Shown here: positions 10,605-19,311 of the stretch, one piece after another
Position numbering within the stretch: the first letter of the stretch is position 1
Layout: each line of letters opens with the position of its first letter
Assembly: GCA_001898145.1 (NCBI GenBank)
Contig: MKSR01000006.1
Location: 1-64,000 of the forward strand
Direction: 5' to 3'
DNA: 64,000 bases
Origin: Dyadobacter sp. 50-39
Lineage (GTDB): Bacteria; Bacteroidota; Bacteroidia; Cytophagales; Spirosomataceae
Notes under the pieces: model-generated
The model's input: the letters and a program-made list of their open reading frames with translations, nothing else
Told to the model about the DNA's origin: nothing
The model's database searches: none
Program-made: the position numbers and the translations under genes

Positions 10605-11669
10605 ATGAATGATTTGAAAGCAAAAACGGTCTTGTTGATTGAAGACAATGCCCAGGTCCTTGAAAATACGGCCGAAATACTTGAACTGGCCAACTACAAA
10701 GTCCTGACCGCAGTAAATGGTAAACAGGGGGTACAACTGGCGATGGAGCATATCCCAGACCTGATCGTCTGCGATATTATGATGCCCGAGCTGGACGGCT
10801 ATGGTGTGTTACACCTTCTTGGCCGCGATCAGAGAACAGCAGATATTCCTTTCATCTTTCTGACGGCACGTGCTGAAAAAGAAGATTATCGCAAAGGTAT
10901 GGTGATGGGTGCGGACGATTACCTGACTAAACCATTTGACGATGTCGAGCTGCTAAATGCAGTCCAAACCCGACTCGATAAATTCGATCGCATCAAAAAA
11001 TCTTTTGAGCGGTCCGCAGAAGGACTTGACCAATTCCTCTCAGAAGCCAGTGGGCTCAGCGGCCTGGTGGCCAACAAACGGGTTAAGCTTCTCAAAAAGA
11101 AAGAACAGCTGTACTCAGAAGGTAGCTACCCTGCAAGTCTTTTCTTTCTGCAAAAAGGAAAGGTGAAAGAGTTTCGCCGAAACGACCAAGGTAAAGAATA
11201 CATCACCAACCTCTACAAAGAGGGTGATTTTTTCGGCTACCTTGACCTGCTGCACGGCGACAGCTATCAACAATCAGCGGTATGCCTCGAAGCATCTGAG
11301 GTTGCCGTAATTCCCAAGGACGATTTTATCAAACTTTTAGAAGGCAACCGGGCAGTGGCAGCAAAATTTATACGGATTCTGTCCGATAACATACGCGACC
11401 GGGAAGTAAAGCTATTACAGTTGGCTTACAATTCCGTTAGGAAAAGGGTTGCAGAATCGCTGGTCCAGCTGGTGAACCGTTACCAGCAGGACAAATCCAT
11501 GCCATTCACGATGGCTATTTCACGTGAAGACATTGCTTCAATGACCGCCACTGCGACCGAAACAGTGATCCGTGTACTCTCCGATTTCAAGGATGAGCGG
11601 TTAGTTGATCTTAAAGGAAGCAGCATCACGGTACTCGACTACGGAAGGCTAATGAAAATGCGAAATTAG
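10605..11669 (+). CDS. REC-CRP fusion response regulator (cyclic-nucleotide-binding fold plus Crp HTH)
   Basis: The 354-residue protein has an N-terminal receiver domain (1-125) with the acidic pair at 13-14, phosphoacceptor Asp57 in CDIMMPELDG and the TKPF lysine motif. A CRP/FNR beta-roll follows (about 150-260), then a Crp-type winged helix (about 275-350). The recognition helix contains ETVIR, keeping the Glu and Arg that FNR and CRP use to read TGA. There is no N-terminal cysteine cluster, so it is not an iron-sulphur FNR. Its likely targets are the ATGAC-N4-GTCAT boxes described separately. The neighbouring kinase is decayed, so phosphorylation must come from elsewhere, perhaps the hybrid kinase at 4.1-8.0 kb. 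Confidence 0.9.
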   Translation: MNDLKAKTVLLIEDNAQVLENTAEILELANYKVLTAVNGKQGVQLAMEHIPDLIVCDIMMPELDGYGVLHLLGRDQRTADIPFIFLTARAEKEDYRKGMVMGADDYLTKPFDDVELLNAVQTRLDKFDRIKKSFERSAEGLDQFLSEASGLSGLVANKRVKLLKKKEQLYSEGSYPASLFFLQKGKVKEFRRNDQGKEYITNLYKEGDFFGYLDLLHGDSYQQSAVCLEASEVAVIPKDDFIKLLEGNRAVAAKFIRILSDNIRDREVKLLQLAYNSVRKRVAESLVQLVNRYQQDKSMPFTMAISREDIASMTATATETVIRVLSDFKDERLVDLKGSSITVLDYGRLMKMRN

Positions 11670-11795
11670 CCTTATAGGACCGTCAGTGCTTATATGACCA
11701 ATTAGTATATTTAAAGCGCCTAAACAGCTAGCAGTGCACCTTGTATTGTTTGGCCTTATATGAAAGTACTAGTCTTCCGCGATCATATGGCTTCA

Positions 11796-12227
11796 ATGAA
11801 AATACCTCCAGACAACATCAAGCAGGCAGTGCCTTTCCTTTGGGTTTCTGATTTAAATAATTCGTTATTATTCTACACAAACGGGTTAGGATTCCGAATA
11901 ACAAATCAATGGGCCCCTGAAGGCAATATCGAATGGTGCTTCCTTGAGTCAGGTGGGGCAGCATTGATGTTGCAACAGATTCGGAAAGACCGCCTCGAGC
12001 ATTGGTTAGAACTTGGTAAGCCAGGCCACGGTATATCCATATTCTTTGTTTGCAATGACGCATTAGCTGTGTATTTGGATGTTATCGCAAAAGGAATAAC
12101 TGTTGAAAGACCGTTTGTTGGAAATGGCATGTGGGTGGTCAGTATGATTGATCCGGATGGCTACAGAATAGAGTTTGAAAGCAAAACAACTGAAAAGGAA
12201 GGAACACAATACGTAGATTATATCTGA
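11796..12227 (+). CDS. VOC superfamily (glyoxalase/bleomycin-resistance fold) protein
   Basis: From the ATG at 11796 the product has 143 residues; an ATG at 11760 would add 12 and is not excluded. It shows the paired beta-alpha-beta-beta-beta pattern of a VOC protein: AVPFLWVSDLNNSLLFYTNGLGF at the start, SGGAALML in the middle and the closing MIDPDGYRIEFES. The family includes lyases, dioxygenases and binding proteins, and metal ligands cannot be assigned with confidence here. It follows the REC-CRP gene on the same strand after about 125 bases. The substrate is unknown. Confidence 0.8.
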   Translation: MKIPPDNIKQAVPFLWVSDLNNSLLFYTNGLGFRITNQWAPEGNIEWCFLESGGAALMLQQIRKDRLEHWLELGKPGHGISIFFVCNDALAVYLDVIAKGITVERPFVGNGMWVVSMIDPDGYRIEFESKTTEKEGTQYVDYI

Positions 12228-12339
12228 TGCCAATACCGTAAAGCCGGTTGGATGGTGAAAAGTGCAAGCACTGCTGTTCACCGCGGCTATACGGTCTTAA
12301 TTAAGGGTCACTACCGGTCCTTTCGTATTTTGCGGATTC

Positions 12340-14991
12340 TTAAAAACGTATGCTCATAAGCTGGACAGATAAAAGCGGAAGGGTTCCTCCCATTATTATC
12401 AATCCAAAAGACCAGCTGCCTATTGCCTGCAAGGAAAGCACTTGGCTTAGTAGTGGAATGAAATACGTTGCCAGGAGGACCATGATGCATATAGCCAGCG
12501 CCTGCCAGATAAATTTATTCCGGGTGATCTCGTTGCAAAAAAAGGTGTTGTTTTGAGAATAAAGGTTGAAGACATGCAGCAACTGTGCAAGTGACAAACT
12601 GTAAAATGTCACCGTACGGGCTTGCTCCTGGCTCATTGCCAACCGGCTTGTAGCATACCAAAATACACCAATAACACAGATTGTAATTACGATCGCATAA
12701 TAAAGGATCCTCTGCCAGTCTTGCGCTTCCAAAACTGGCTTTTGGGGATCCCTGGGTGGAGACGTCATTAATCGGTCATTCTCTTTGCCGACACCTAATG
12801 CAAGCGCGGGAAATACATCGGTGACGATATTTATGAACAAGATTTGCAATGGCAGCAACGGAGTTCCTACGTTGATAAACCCTGCAAAAGTGACTACGAA
12901 GATCTCACTCATATTACAGGAAAGCAAAAAGACGATGAATATCCTGATATTTTCAAAAATGACCCTGCCCTGGCCGATAGCCTTTACAATGGATTCAAAA
13001 GAATCGTCCTTCAAGACCATCTCTGCTGCCTGGGCCGCTACCGCCGTGCCGCGCAAGCCCATCGCAATGCCTATGTCTGACTTTTTCAATGCCGGCGCAT
13101 CATTCACCCCGTCTCCGGTCATAGCTACGATATCGCCCCTTCGCTGATAAAAATCAATCAATTCCAGTTTCTGGGCGGGATTTACACGGGCAAATACCCG
13201 GCAGCTCAGCGTCTTTTGAATGTCACTTTCGAATGAAAAGTCGAAAGATTGGAGGTCACGTCCAGTCAAGACAATTTGCTCATGCGGGTCAACCAAATGG
13301 ACTTGGCGGGCAATATTTAAAGCCGTCCCAGGATGATCACCTGTGACCATGATCACTTTAATTCCAGCATCGCGGCATGCTTGCAATGCAGGCGACACCT
13401 CCGTACGTGGCGGATCCAGAAAGCCGATAATCCCCAGGTAAGTCAGCTTGTAATCCCCACTAAAATCATCAGCGGGCTTCTGCTTTGATTCGCCGTAGGC
13501 AAAGGCAAGTGTGCGCAGACCGTCCGCTGCCATTCGCTCGGATACTTTAAGCTCATGTTCTCGGTGAAAATCTCCCGTCCAGTCGCAAAGTTTGGATATC
13601 TCTTCAAAGGCTCCCTTGACGGAGATAAAGTAAGTTGTTGCACACTGACTAAGCGTTGCCATGATACGCGTGTCTGAGCTAAAAGCTTTCTCCGCCTTTC
13701 TAACATATGATTCGCCCAACTCCTGCAAGTCTACTCCGGTCGCCACAGCAAACCGTAGCAGCGCGATTTCAACGGGGTCACCAATCTGCTGATAATCAGT
13801 CGGCCCTGCATCTAACTGGGCATTATTGGCCAACGCCCCTACCCTTGCCAATAGTTCGAACTGCTTTGAACTTGGAACGGATGAATCGGCCGCTACCAGT
13901 TCAATCAATTCCTTCCCGCTTTTGTCGGCGTGCAAGTTGACAGATATATCACCGGTCGGAAGATGGAGTAGATGAACAGAGATCTCGTTCCTGGTAAGCG
14001 TGCCAGTTTTGTCTGTAAAAATAACATTGGTCCCACCCAGTGTTTCAACCGCTGAAAGCCGTTTCACAATCACTTTTCTTTCGGCCAATCTAAGCATTCC
14101 GTAGGCCAGTGCCACGGTGGCGACCACAGACATCCCTTCTGGAATCGCAGCAATCGCAAGGGCAACGGCCGTTTCCAACAACTGCTTCGTATGCTCGCCA
14201 CGCAATATACCTACTATCAAAAATAACGTAGCTAATCCGATCGTGATCCATATAAGCACCTTGCCAAGCGAATTCAATTTATCTTCCAGCGGCGTTACCG
14301 CACGTTCTGCCTGCTGGACCAGCATCGCGATTTTACCCAGTTCGGTTGCCTGGCCGACACCGGTTACAATAGCCTTCGCGTTTCCGTTGGTAATGGCAGT
14401 TCCTTTGAATAACCGGTTATGCTGATCGGCTATTGGCGCATCTGCCTGGGAAGGTTCGATACGCTTGACGGAGGGAATAGATTCACCTGTGAGGGCCGAC
14501 TCATCGACTTCCAGCTGATTGACCTGGATAACGTTGGCATCGGCAGGAATTAAATCGCCAGCTTCCAAGACCAATATATCCCCTTCAGTGAGCTTTGCGG
14601 AAGGTATCTGCACAACATGTCCGTCCCTGATCACGCGCGCAGGTGTCGTGTCAAGCTTGCGCAGTTCCTCCATCGATTCGCGCGCATTAAACTCCAATAT
14701 GAATCCAGTTGCAGCGTTGATTAAAATGACAGCCAGAACGGCAAACCCGTCGATTGCATCTCCCATCAGAAAAGATACAATAGCAGCGGCAGCCAAAATC
14801 CACACAATAAGGCTATTGATCTGGCGAACCAGTATTGCCACGACGCTTTCGGGCTTTTCTGCTTGCAGTTCATTCAGTCCCAAACGCCTGGTTCTTGCGC
14901 TGGCCTCTAAAGTTGACAGCCCTTTTGAAATATCGGTTTTCAAGCTCTCGGCCACTTGCTGAGCGCTTAGTTCCTGATAAGCTTTTCTCAT
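12340..14991 (-). CDS. P-type cation-transporting ATPase (P2A-like)
   Basis: The 883-residue protein has a cation-ATPase N-terminal domain, the actuator motif LTGES, the phosphorylation motif DKTGTLT with Asp327, the hinge TGDGVNDAPALKKSDIG and a C-terminal bundle of about six membrane helices. The M4 ion-site motif reads AAIPEGM, close to the PEGL of calcium pumps. It probably exports Ca2+ or exchanges another divalent cation at the inner membrane; the exact ion cannot be read from the sequence. It lies 20 bases downstream of a decayed quinone oxidoreductase, suggesting a former operon. P-type ATPases accompany USPs in other low-oxygen regulons, which fits the context. Confidence 0.9.
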   Translation of the reverse strand: MRKAYQELSAQQVAESLKTDISKGLSTLEASARTRRLGLNELQAEKPESVVAILVRQINSLIVWILAAAAIVSFLMGDAIDGFAVLAVILINAATGFILEFNARESMEELRKLDTTPARVIRDGHVVQIPSAKLTEGDILVLEAGDLIPADANVIQVNQLEVDESALTGESIPSVKRIEPSQADAPIADQHNRLFKGTAITNGNAKAIVTGVGQATELGKIAMLVQQAERAVTPLEDKLNSLGKVLIWITIGLATLFLIVGILRGEHTKQLLETAVALAIAAIPEGMSVVATVALAYGMLRLAERKVIVKRLSAVETLGGTNVIFTDKTGTLTRNEISVHLLHLPTGDISVNLHADKSGKELIELVAADSSVPSSKQFELLARVGALANNAQLDAGPTDYQQIGDPVEIALLRFAVATGVDLQELGESYVRKAEKAFSSDTRIMATLSQCATTYFISVKGAFEEISKLCDWTGDFHREHELKVSERMAADGLRTLAFAYGESKQKPADDFSGDYKLTYLGIIGFLDPPRTEVSPALQACRDAGIKVIMVTGDHPGTALNIARQVHLVDPHEQIVLTGRDLQSFDFSFESDIQKTLSCRVFARVNPAQKLELIDFYQRRGDIVAMTGDGVNDAPALKKSDIGIAMGLRGTAVAAQAAEMVLKDDSFESIVKAIGQGRVIFENIRIFIVFLLSCNMSEIFVVTFAGFINVGTPLLPLQILFINIVTDVFPALALGVGKENDRLMTSPPRDPQKPVLEAQDWQRILYYAIVITICVIGVFWYATSRLAMSQEQARTVTFYSLSLAQLLHVFNLYSQNNTFFCNEITRNKFIWQALAICIMVLLATYFIPLLSQVLSLQAIGSWSFGLIIMGGTLPLLSVQLMSIRF

Positions 14992-15011
14992 ATTTTACAA
15001 AAAAGGAAAAG

Positions 15012-15603
15012 TTAGCATCCCTCTATCTGCTTCAAGATATTGTTTCGCCGTTGCTCGTTCAAATATTTGATCCTACCTATACGGGTAACTTTGACCGGTT
15101 TAATCCCACCAAATTCCAATGTGGCTTTTTTGAGCGCTTTGATATCGTCGTTGCCGTATTGACACCATAACCAGATCAGAGGCGCATCGGAGGTCGCGGT
15201 CAGATTGGATGCCCTATTACCCAGATATTATCCCGAAACGGCCCTTTCTGATGGTATTTAAACGAAAACCGGCTAGCAATGTCCGGTCTAACAGCCTTAA
15301 AGATGGCCCGAACCGAACCCGGCCAAACCGGATAGAAAATTAGCCATTTATTACACCACAAAATGTTTTCCTGGGTTTGTTGCACATTCTTTTCGAGTGG
15401 CTGTACAACCGAATAGCCTTTCCATGGTACCTGGTCAAACCGTAACTCCCCGATATTTTGCCGGCGCACCTGATGTCCGGCCAGTAACGCCGACGCTTCA
15501 TATGCGTCTGCCCAACTTTCCATTAAAACTGTCCTCGACCGGGTGGGCCAGTAATATAAAAATTTCACTCTGTGCTTATTTAAGGTTTTTTTCAAAGTCA
15601 TTG
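15012..15603 (-). pseudogene. Decayed NAD(P)H quinone oxidoreductase (flavodoxin fold)
   Basis: This is a broken paralogue of the intact gene at 24061-24633. Matching segments include LLAHPVEDSFNG, GHQVRRQNIGELRFD, QENILWCNKW, FKYHQKGPF and DAPLIWLWCQYGNDDIKALKKA, but they fall in different frames. Single-base changes occur in a T run and a G run near 15520-15560, and another break lies near 15215. The last segment ends at a stop at 15012-15014. It lies between ldhA and the P-type ATPase on the same strand, so decay may have altered expression of the ATPase. Confidence 0.8.
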
Positions 15604-15688
15604 TAGGAAGAACAAAGATTCTCAGGCGTTAAAACGGTATCTTAGCAGGGATGTCTTTACAGAAAAGAGGGGTGCTGCGTGGTGAATT

Positions 15689-16696
15689 TCATACCAGAAT
15701 TGCTTGTTGATTGTCAGCTTGTTGTCCTTTGTAGAGTTGGTCTATACTTTTTAACGTTACCTGGGCAATTTCAGATAACGCCTCTTCCGTGAAAAAGGCC
15801 TGATGCGCAGTAACCAGTACATTGGGAAAGCTCAACAATCGTTGGATTACATCATCTTCGATGATGCTGCCCGTAAGGTCCCTGAAAAACAACTTGTCTT
15901 CTTGCTCATACACATCGATTCCCAGGTAAGCTACCTGCTTGCTTTTTAATGCCTGGATCATGTCGGTCGTATTAATTAAACCACCGCGACTGGTATTAAT
16001 CAATGTTACTCCTTTTTTCATACTCGCCAAAGTCTTTTCATTGATCAGGTAGTGTGTTTCTTCGTTGAGTGGACAGTGTAGTGAAATGATGTCGCTGCTA
16101 GCAAGTAATTCTTCCATTGTAACATATTCGACGCCGGACTGTTCAACGTCCAGCCTAGGGGAAAGGTCATAGCCGATAATCCTGCACCCGAACGCCTTCA
16201 TAATTCGACAAAAAGCGCTTCCGATATTACCAGTGCCTATCACACCTACGGTTTTGCCAGAAAGGTTAAAGCCCAACAGACCGGTCAGCGAAAAATTTTG
16301 TTCTCGTATACGGTTATACGCTTTATGCGTCTTCCTGTTCAAGGTAAGAATCAGGGCAACGGCATGTTCGGCTACGGCCTGAGGGGAATATTCCGGTACC
16401 CTGCAAACCCTTATTCCATGTAGACTTGCAGCATCCAGATCAACATTGTTATAGCCCGCACACCTGAGCGCAATGATTTTGACTCCTTTGCGGGCCAGCA
16501 CGGAGATCACCTCCCCGGTAACTTTATCGTTAACAAACACGCAAACTGCCTTTTCATCTTGTATTACATTGACAATATGCGGCCCTAAATGCGTTTCCAG
16601 GTACTCTATCTGAAAACCATAAGCTTTGTTATACAAATCAAAAAACTGCTTATCATACGGTTTGGCCGAAAATAACAGGATTTTCAGTGGCTTCAT
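15689..16696 (-). CDS. ldhA: Fermentative D-lactate dehydrogenase
   Basis: The 335-residue protein closely follows the Escherichia coli LdhA pattern: CVFVND, ALRCAGYNNVDLDAA, NFSLTGLLGF, the NAD-binding GVIGTGNIGSAF, LINTSRGGLI carrying the substrate Arg, and the general-acid His in TAHQAFFTEEAL. It reduces pyruvate to D-lactate and reoxidises NADH when respiration is limited. It acts in the cytosol. It heads a minus-strand run with the decayed oxidoreductase and the P-type ATPase. I found no good ATGAC-type box directly upstream, so its control may differ from that of its neighbours. Confidence 0.92.
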   Translation of the reverse strand: MKPLKILLFSAKPYDKQFFDLYNKAYGFQIEYLETHLGPHIVNVIQDEKAVCVFVNDKVTGEVISVLARKGVKIIALRCAGYNNVDLDAASLHGIRVCRVPEYSPQAVAEHAVALILTLNRKTHKAYNRIREQNFSLTGLLGFNLSGKTVGVIGTGNIGSAFCRIMKAFGCRIIGYDLSPRLDVEQSGVEYVTMEELLASSDIISLHCPLNEETHYLINEKTLASMKKGVTLINTSRGGLINTTDMIQALKSKQVAYLGIDVYEQEDKLFFRDLTGSIIEDDVIQRLLSFPNVLVTAHQAFFTEEALSEIAQVTLKSIDQLYKGQQADNQQAILV

Positions 16697-16829
16697 TTTT
16701 AGGCTTTTAAAGGCGGTAGCTGTTAACTGCGCCGTTCAGGATGAATGAAATCCCTTGATACAATTCTTGTGCCTATCTCGTTTGCTTAGCCCAAGATTGA
16801 TATGCCGCCCCATCGAAAGTGCATAGATT

Positions 16830-17190
16830 CATGGATTGCCCTTCTGTATATAGCCGCTGACTGACACTGACATTGCGGTGTCGCGTTGGGAAACGTGAGC
16901 TGGTAATGCATCCAGAATCTTTGCGACCGCAGACCGTATGACCACTTCGGGATCCTTTTGGCCATCGAACACGACCTCGATAGCCGCAACCACCCAACCG
17001 CGCCAGATCAGTTTTTTTGTTAGCGATTGCCACACGTCAATAATCAAAGTCACCTCCCGGTACCGAAAAAGGTTATCACGCGGCACCATCCAGTAGCCAC
17101 AGGGCTGCCTGTGTCGGCTTGGTGGTAGACCCGTATTTGCGGGCTGCACCCTACAAAGTTGATTCCGATTAAAGCCAACAATATCCGCAT
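16830..17190 (-). pseudogene. Decayed DUF4136 lipoprotein
   Basis: A start at 17190 gives a lipoprotein signal (MRILLALIGINFVGC, with a lipobox at Cys). In another frame, without the middle of the domain, follow TLIIDVWQSLTKKLIWRG and VVIRSAVAKILDALPA, the C-terminal signature of DUF4136 proteins. The length is about two thirds of the usual 180 residues, so an internal deletion plus a frameshift inactivated it. An ATGAC-type box with a -7 element (17218-17261) is still present upstream, suggesting it belonged to the island regulon. Confidence 0.65.
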
Positions 17191-17217
17191 CAGAACTTTG
17201 AATAGTTGATATGGGAA

Positions 17218-17261
17218 TAAAGTTAAAAGGCGCCTGCACGGACATACATGACCAAGGTCAG
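17218..17261 (-). promoter_or_regulatory. Candidate activator box and -7 element for the DUF4136 pseudogene
   Basis: The dyad ATGACCAAGGTCAG is at 17248-17261. On the minus strand the -7-like box TAACTTTA ends at 17218, 36.5 bases from the dyad centre, the same spacing as at five other sites in the island. Activation by the REC-CRP protein is inferred. Confidence 0.55.
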
Positions 17262-17349
17262 TTTGAAAGGGTTCATTAATCATCTTCCAACATTGTGATA
17301 GTTAACAACTTGCGCACAACAACAGGTTAAGCACCAAACCAACCTACAA

Positions 17350-18195
17350 ATGAAAAAAATCCTTGTCCCTTTCGACTTCTCTGCGCTTTCAGTATCTGCA
17401 CTTCTGTTCGCCATCGAGCTGGCCGAAGCGGGCCAAGGCCAGGTTACAGCCCTGCATGTGGTCAATATGACGCCCGCTTACCTGGAAAGTTTGGACCGGG
17501 CCGGATATGCTGCCGGTTCTGCCTCGATATTACGGGGCTTGGGCCGTGAAGCGACTGAAAACTTTGCCAAAGTTAGAGCTGATCTCAGAAGCCGGATTGA
17601 ACCCAGCTTTCGCGTTGAACAGGGGGGATTGCACCAAGCCATAATAAAAACGATCCATGAAATCGAAGCCGACCTGGTCGTGATGGGGACCAACGGCAGT
17701 AGTGGGCTAACGGAAGCATTAATCGGGTCGAATACCGAAAAAATTGTTAGAACTGCGCCCGTACCAATCATCTCTATTCACAAAGACCAGAAGATAAGCC
17801 AGATCCGTAACATCGTCTTCCCTACGGCTATCGATCTTGAACAACATCGCTTTATTTGGCAGCTTCGGGCATTGCAGTCATTTTTCAACGCGCACCTTCA
17901 TTTGCTTTATGTTAAAACACCTGATTCCATCAACACTGACAAGACCTTGACCGGCATGCTTACCGATCTTGGCAACTATTACAGTCTTACCAATTATAGC
18001 GTTCATATCACGCATGCGGCATCCGAAGAAAAAGGGGTTCTCAAATTTGCTGCCCGCATGCCAGCCTCAATGATCGCGATGGCAACGCACGGCTACACAG
18101 GCCTGACCCATCTAATGCTGGGAAGTGTGGCTGAGAACGTTATCAACCACACCAATGAAGCTGTCTGGACGTGGAAGCTTTCCGGGCAATTGTGA
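17350..18195 (+). CDS. Universal stress protein, tandem UspA domains
   Basis: The 281-residue protein has two UspA domains (about 1-148 and 155-278). The first starts MKKILVPFDFSA and carries the nucleotide-binding pattern G-x2-G-x9-G-S as GTNGSSGLTEALIGS. The second keeps most of it as ATHGYTGLTHLMLGS, with the first Gly replaced. Tandem USPs bind ATP or AMP in the cytosol and aid survival during growth arrest. It is one of five such genes in the island and most resembles the protein at 23057-23902. A hairpin follows at 18232-18259. I found no convincing ATGAC-type box reading in its direction. Confidence 0.93.
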   Translation: MKKILVPFDFSALSVSALLFAIELAEAGQGQVTALHVVNMTPAYLESLDRAGYAAGSASILRGLGREATENFAKVRADLRSRIEPSFRVEQGGLHQAIIKTIHEIEADLVVMGTNGSSGLTEALIGSNTEKIVRTAPVPIISIHKDQKISQIRNIVFPTAIDLEQHRFIWQLRALQSFFNAHLHLLYVKTPDSINTDKTLTGMLTDLGNYYSLTNYSVHITHAASEEKGVLKFAARMPASMIAMATHGYTGLTHLMLGSVAENVINHTNEAVWTWKLSGQL

Positions 18196-18231
18196 ATCTC
18201 AATAACATGCATAACTAACCTAAACTAAAAC

Positions 18232-18259
18232 AGGGCCGGCGGTGAAAACTGTTGGCCCT
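18232..18259 (+). terminator. Terminator-like hairpin after the tandem USP gene
   Basis: Arms at 18232-18242 and 18249-18259 pair over 11 positions, including G-U pairs, around a six-base TGAAAA loop. The following T run is weak (CGCTTTATG). It lies 37 bases past the USP stop. Confidence 0.5.
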
Positions 18260-18695
18260 CGCTTTATGTGTAATAGTCACTGCTTGATCTGGGTCTACCA
18301 CAAGTAACTTGCATCGCCCAATGCATGCTTTCCCAGCCTAATAGTCCATATGCCGTCCAGACCACATGCTCCGATTTTATCACTATCAACCTGGTCAGGG
18401 ATTGACAGTTTCCGGACAAAAATTTGTAATTAATTTTTGGGCTAGAAAGTACTTTCAGGGTCCTCACTTTGAAATCCTGTGAGGGTTTATCGTGCGCAAA
18501 GAAGTTTTGAAGCCCTATCTGATTTTCTTCGCCACTAAATATAAGTGTCCATCTACCACGCGGCGATCAATATAATCGCCGCCAAACTGATCTTATTCTG
18601 CTTCACAAAAATAGCTTTGATAAAATCAATGGCTGCTTGAAGATCAAAAAAGCTTGCCGCAAGCAGCTAAAACCTGATGCAGATCATATTCGAAG

Positions 18696-18739
18696 GTAAG
18701 TCCTGTCAAGTTTTTCCAATCATCAGTACGCTTATTTTG
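18696..18739 (+). promoter_or_regulatory. Candidate activator box and -7 element for the CoA-transferase operon
   Basis: The weaker dyad GTAAGTCCTGTCAA (18696-18709) keeps a good right half. A -7-like box TTATTTTG ends at 18739, again 36.5 bases from the dyad centre. A start site near 18744 would leave a leader of about 37 bases before the ATG at 18781. Confidence 0.5.
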
Positions 18740-18768
18740 AGATAGTTAAACAGATTTTAACAATCTCA
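18738..18768. repeat. Imperfect inverted repeat at the CoA-transferase operon start site
   Basis: TGAGATAGTTAA (18738-18749) and TTAACAATCTCA (18757-18768) are complementary at 11 of 12 positions around a 7-base spacer. It spans the predicted start site and leader, so it could be an operator or an mRNA hairpin just before the first start codon. Confidence 0.5.
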
Positions 18769-18780
18769 CCTAGTGGTAAT

Positions 18781-19311
18781 ATGGACTCGCTCAAATTCCT
18801 TGACATGATCTCATGGGCCTTTTACCTGGGCTGTAACGTGTTTGCCGTATGCTTGCTTTGGGCTAGTAAATCACGCCAGCCTCTGGCGCGCCTCATCCTA
18901 TTTTCCCTTTTCCTCTTTGCCGCGGGAGCCAACACCTATATCGCGCTTGATGCGCCATGGAGCTATCGGGATTTTGCCGATACGGCCATGCCTCTTTACA
19001 AACAATTTATAGTCGGGGCCTTTATCCCCATCATCACGCCGATGGTACTTACCATAGCAATATGCCAGCTTTTAATCGCTGTGGCCATGACTGCGACAGG
19101 GCAAATATTTCAGGCTGGCTGCTGGGCCGGGATTATTTTCTGTATTGCCATTGCCCCACTCGGGCTGTATGCTGCTTTTCCCATGCCTTTGCTACTCGCA
19201 TGGGCGATATTCCGCCTTTTGAGGACGGATAAAGACCAAACCAAAGATTCAAATATGCAAAGGCTCAATCAAATAACTAAAAAGCATCATGCACGACCTA
19301 TCGCGAATTAA
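18781..19311 (+). CDS. Four-helix membrane protein of unknown function
   Basis: The 176-residue protein has about four hydrophobic segments (near 8-30, 36-58, 76-106 and 112-146) and a short basic, polar C-terminal tail. No family is recognised. It starts 12 bases after an inverted repeat and overlaps the start of the CoA transferase by 23 bases, so it is the first gene of an operon with the transferase and a USP. A role in the membrane linked to fermentation or acid export is conceivable but rests on position only. Confidence 0.7.
   Translation: MDSLKFLDMISWAFYLGCNVFAVCLLWASKSRQPLARLILFSLFLFAAGANTYIALDAPWSYRDFADTAMPLYKQFIVGAFIPIITPMVLTIAICQLLIAVAMTATGQIFQAGCWAGIIFCIAIAPLGLYAAFPMPLLLAWAIFRLLRTDKDQTKDSNMQRLNQITKKHHARPIAN

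Larger units (their letters stand above)
18196..18780. other. Intergenic region without a recognisable gene
   Basis: Apart from the hairpin at 18232-18259 and the promoter elements at 18696-18768, I see no gene here. Short stretches look protein-like in single frames but match no family I know, so a further decayed gene is possible. Confidence 0.45.

Noticed and set aside
15613-15656. A good -7 box (AATCTTTG) upstream of the decayed oxidoreductase and P-type ATPase
   Set aside because: The sequence at the required dyad position does not resemble ATGAC-N4-GTCAT, so I did not count it as a regulon promoter.
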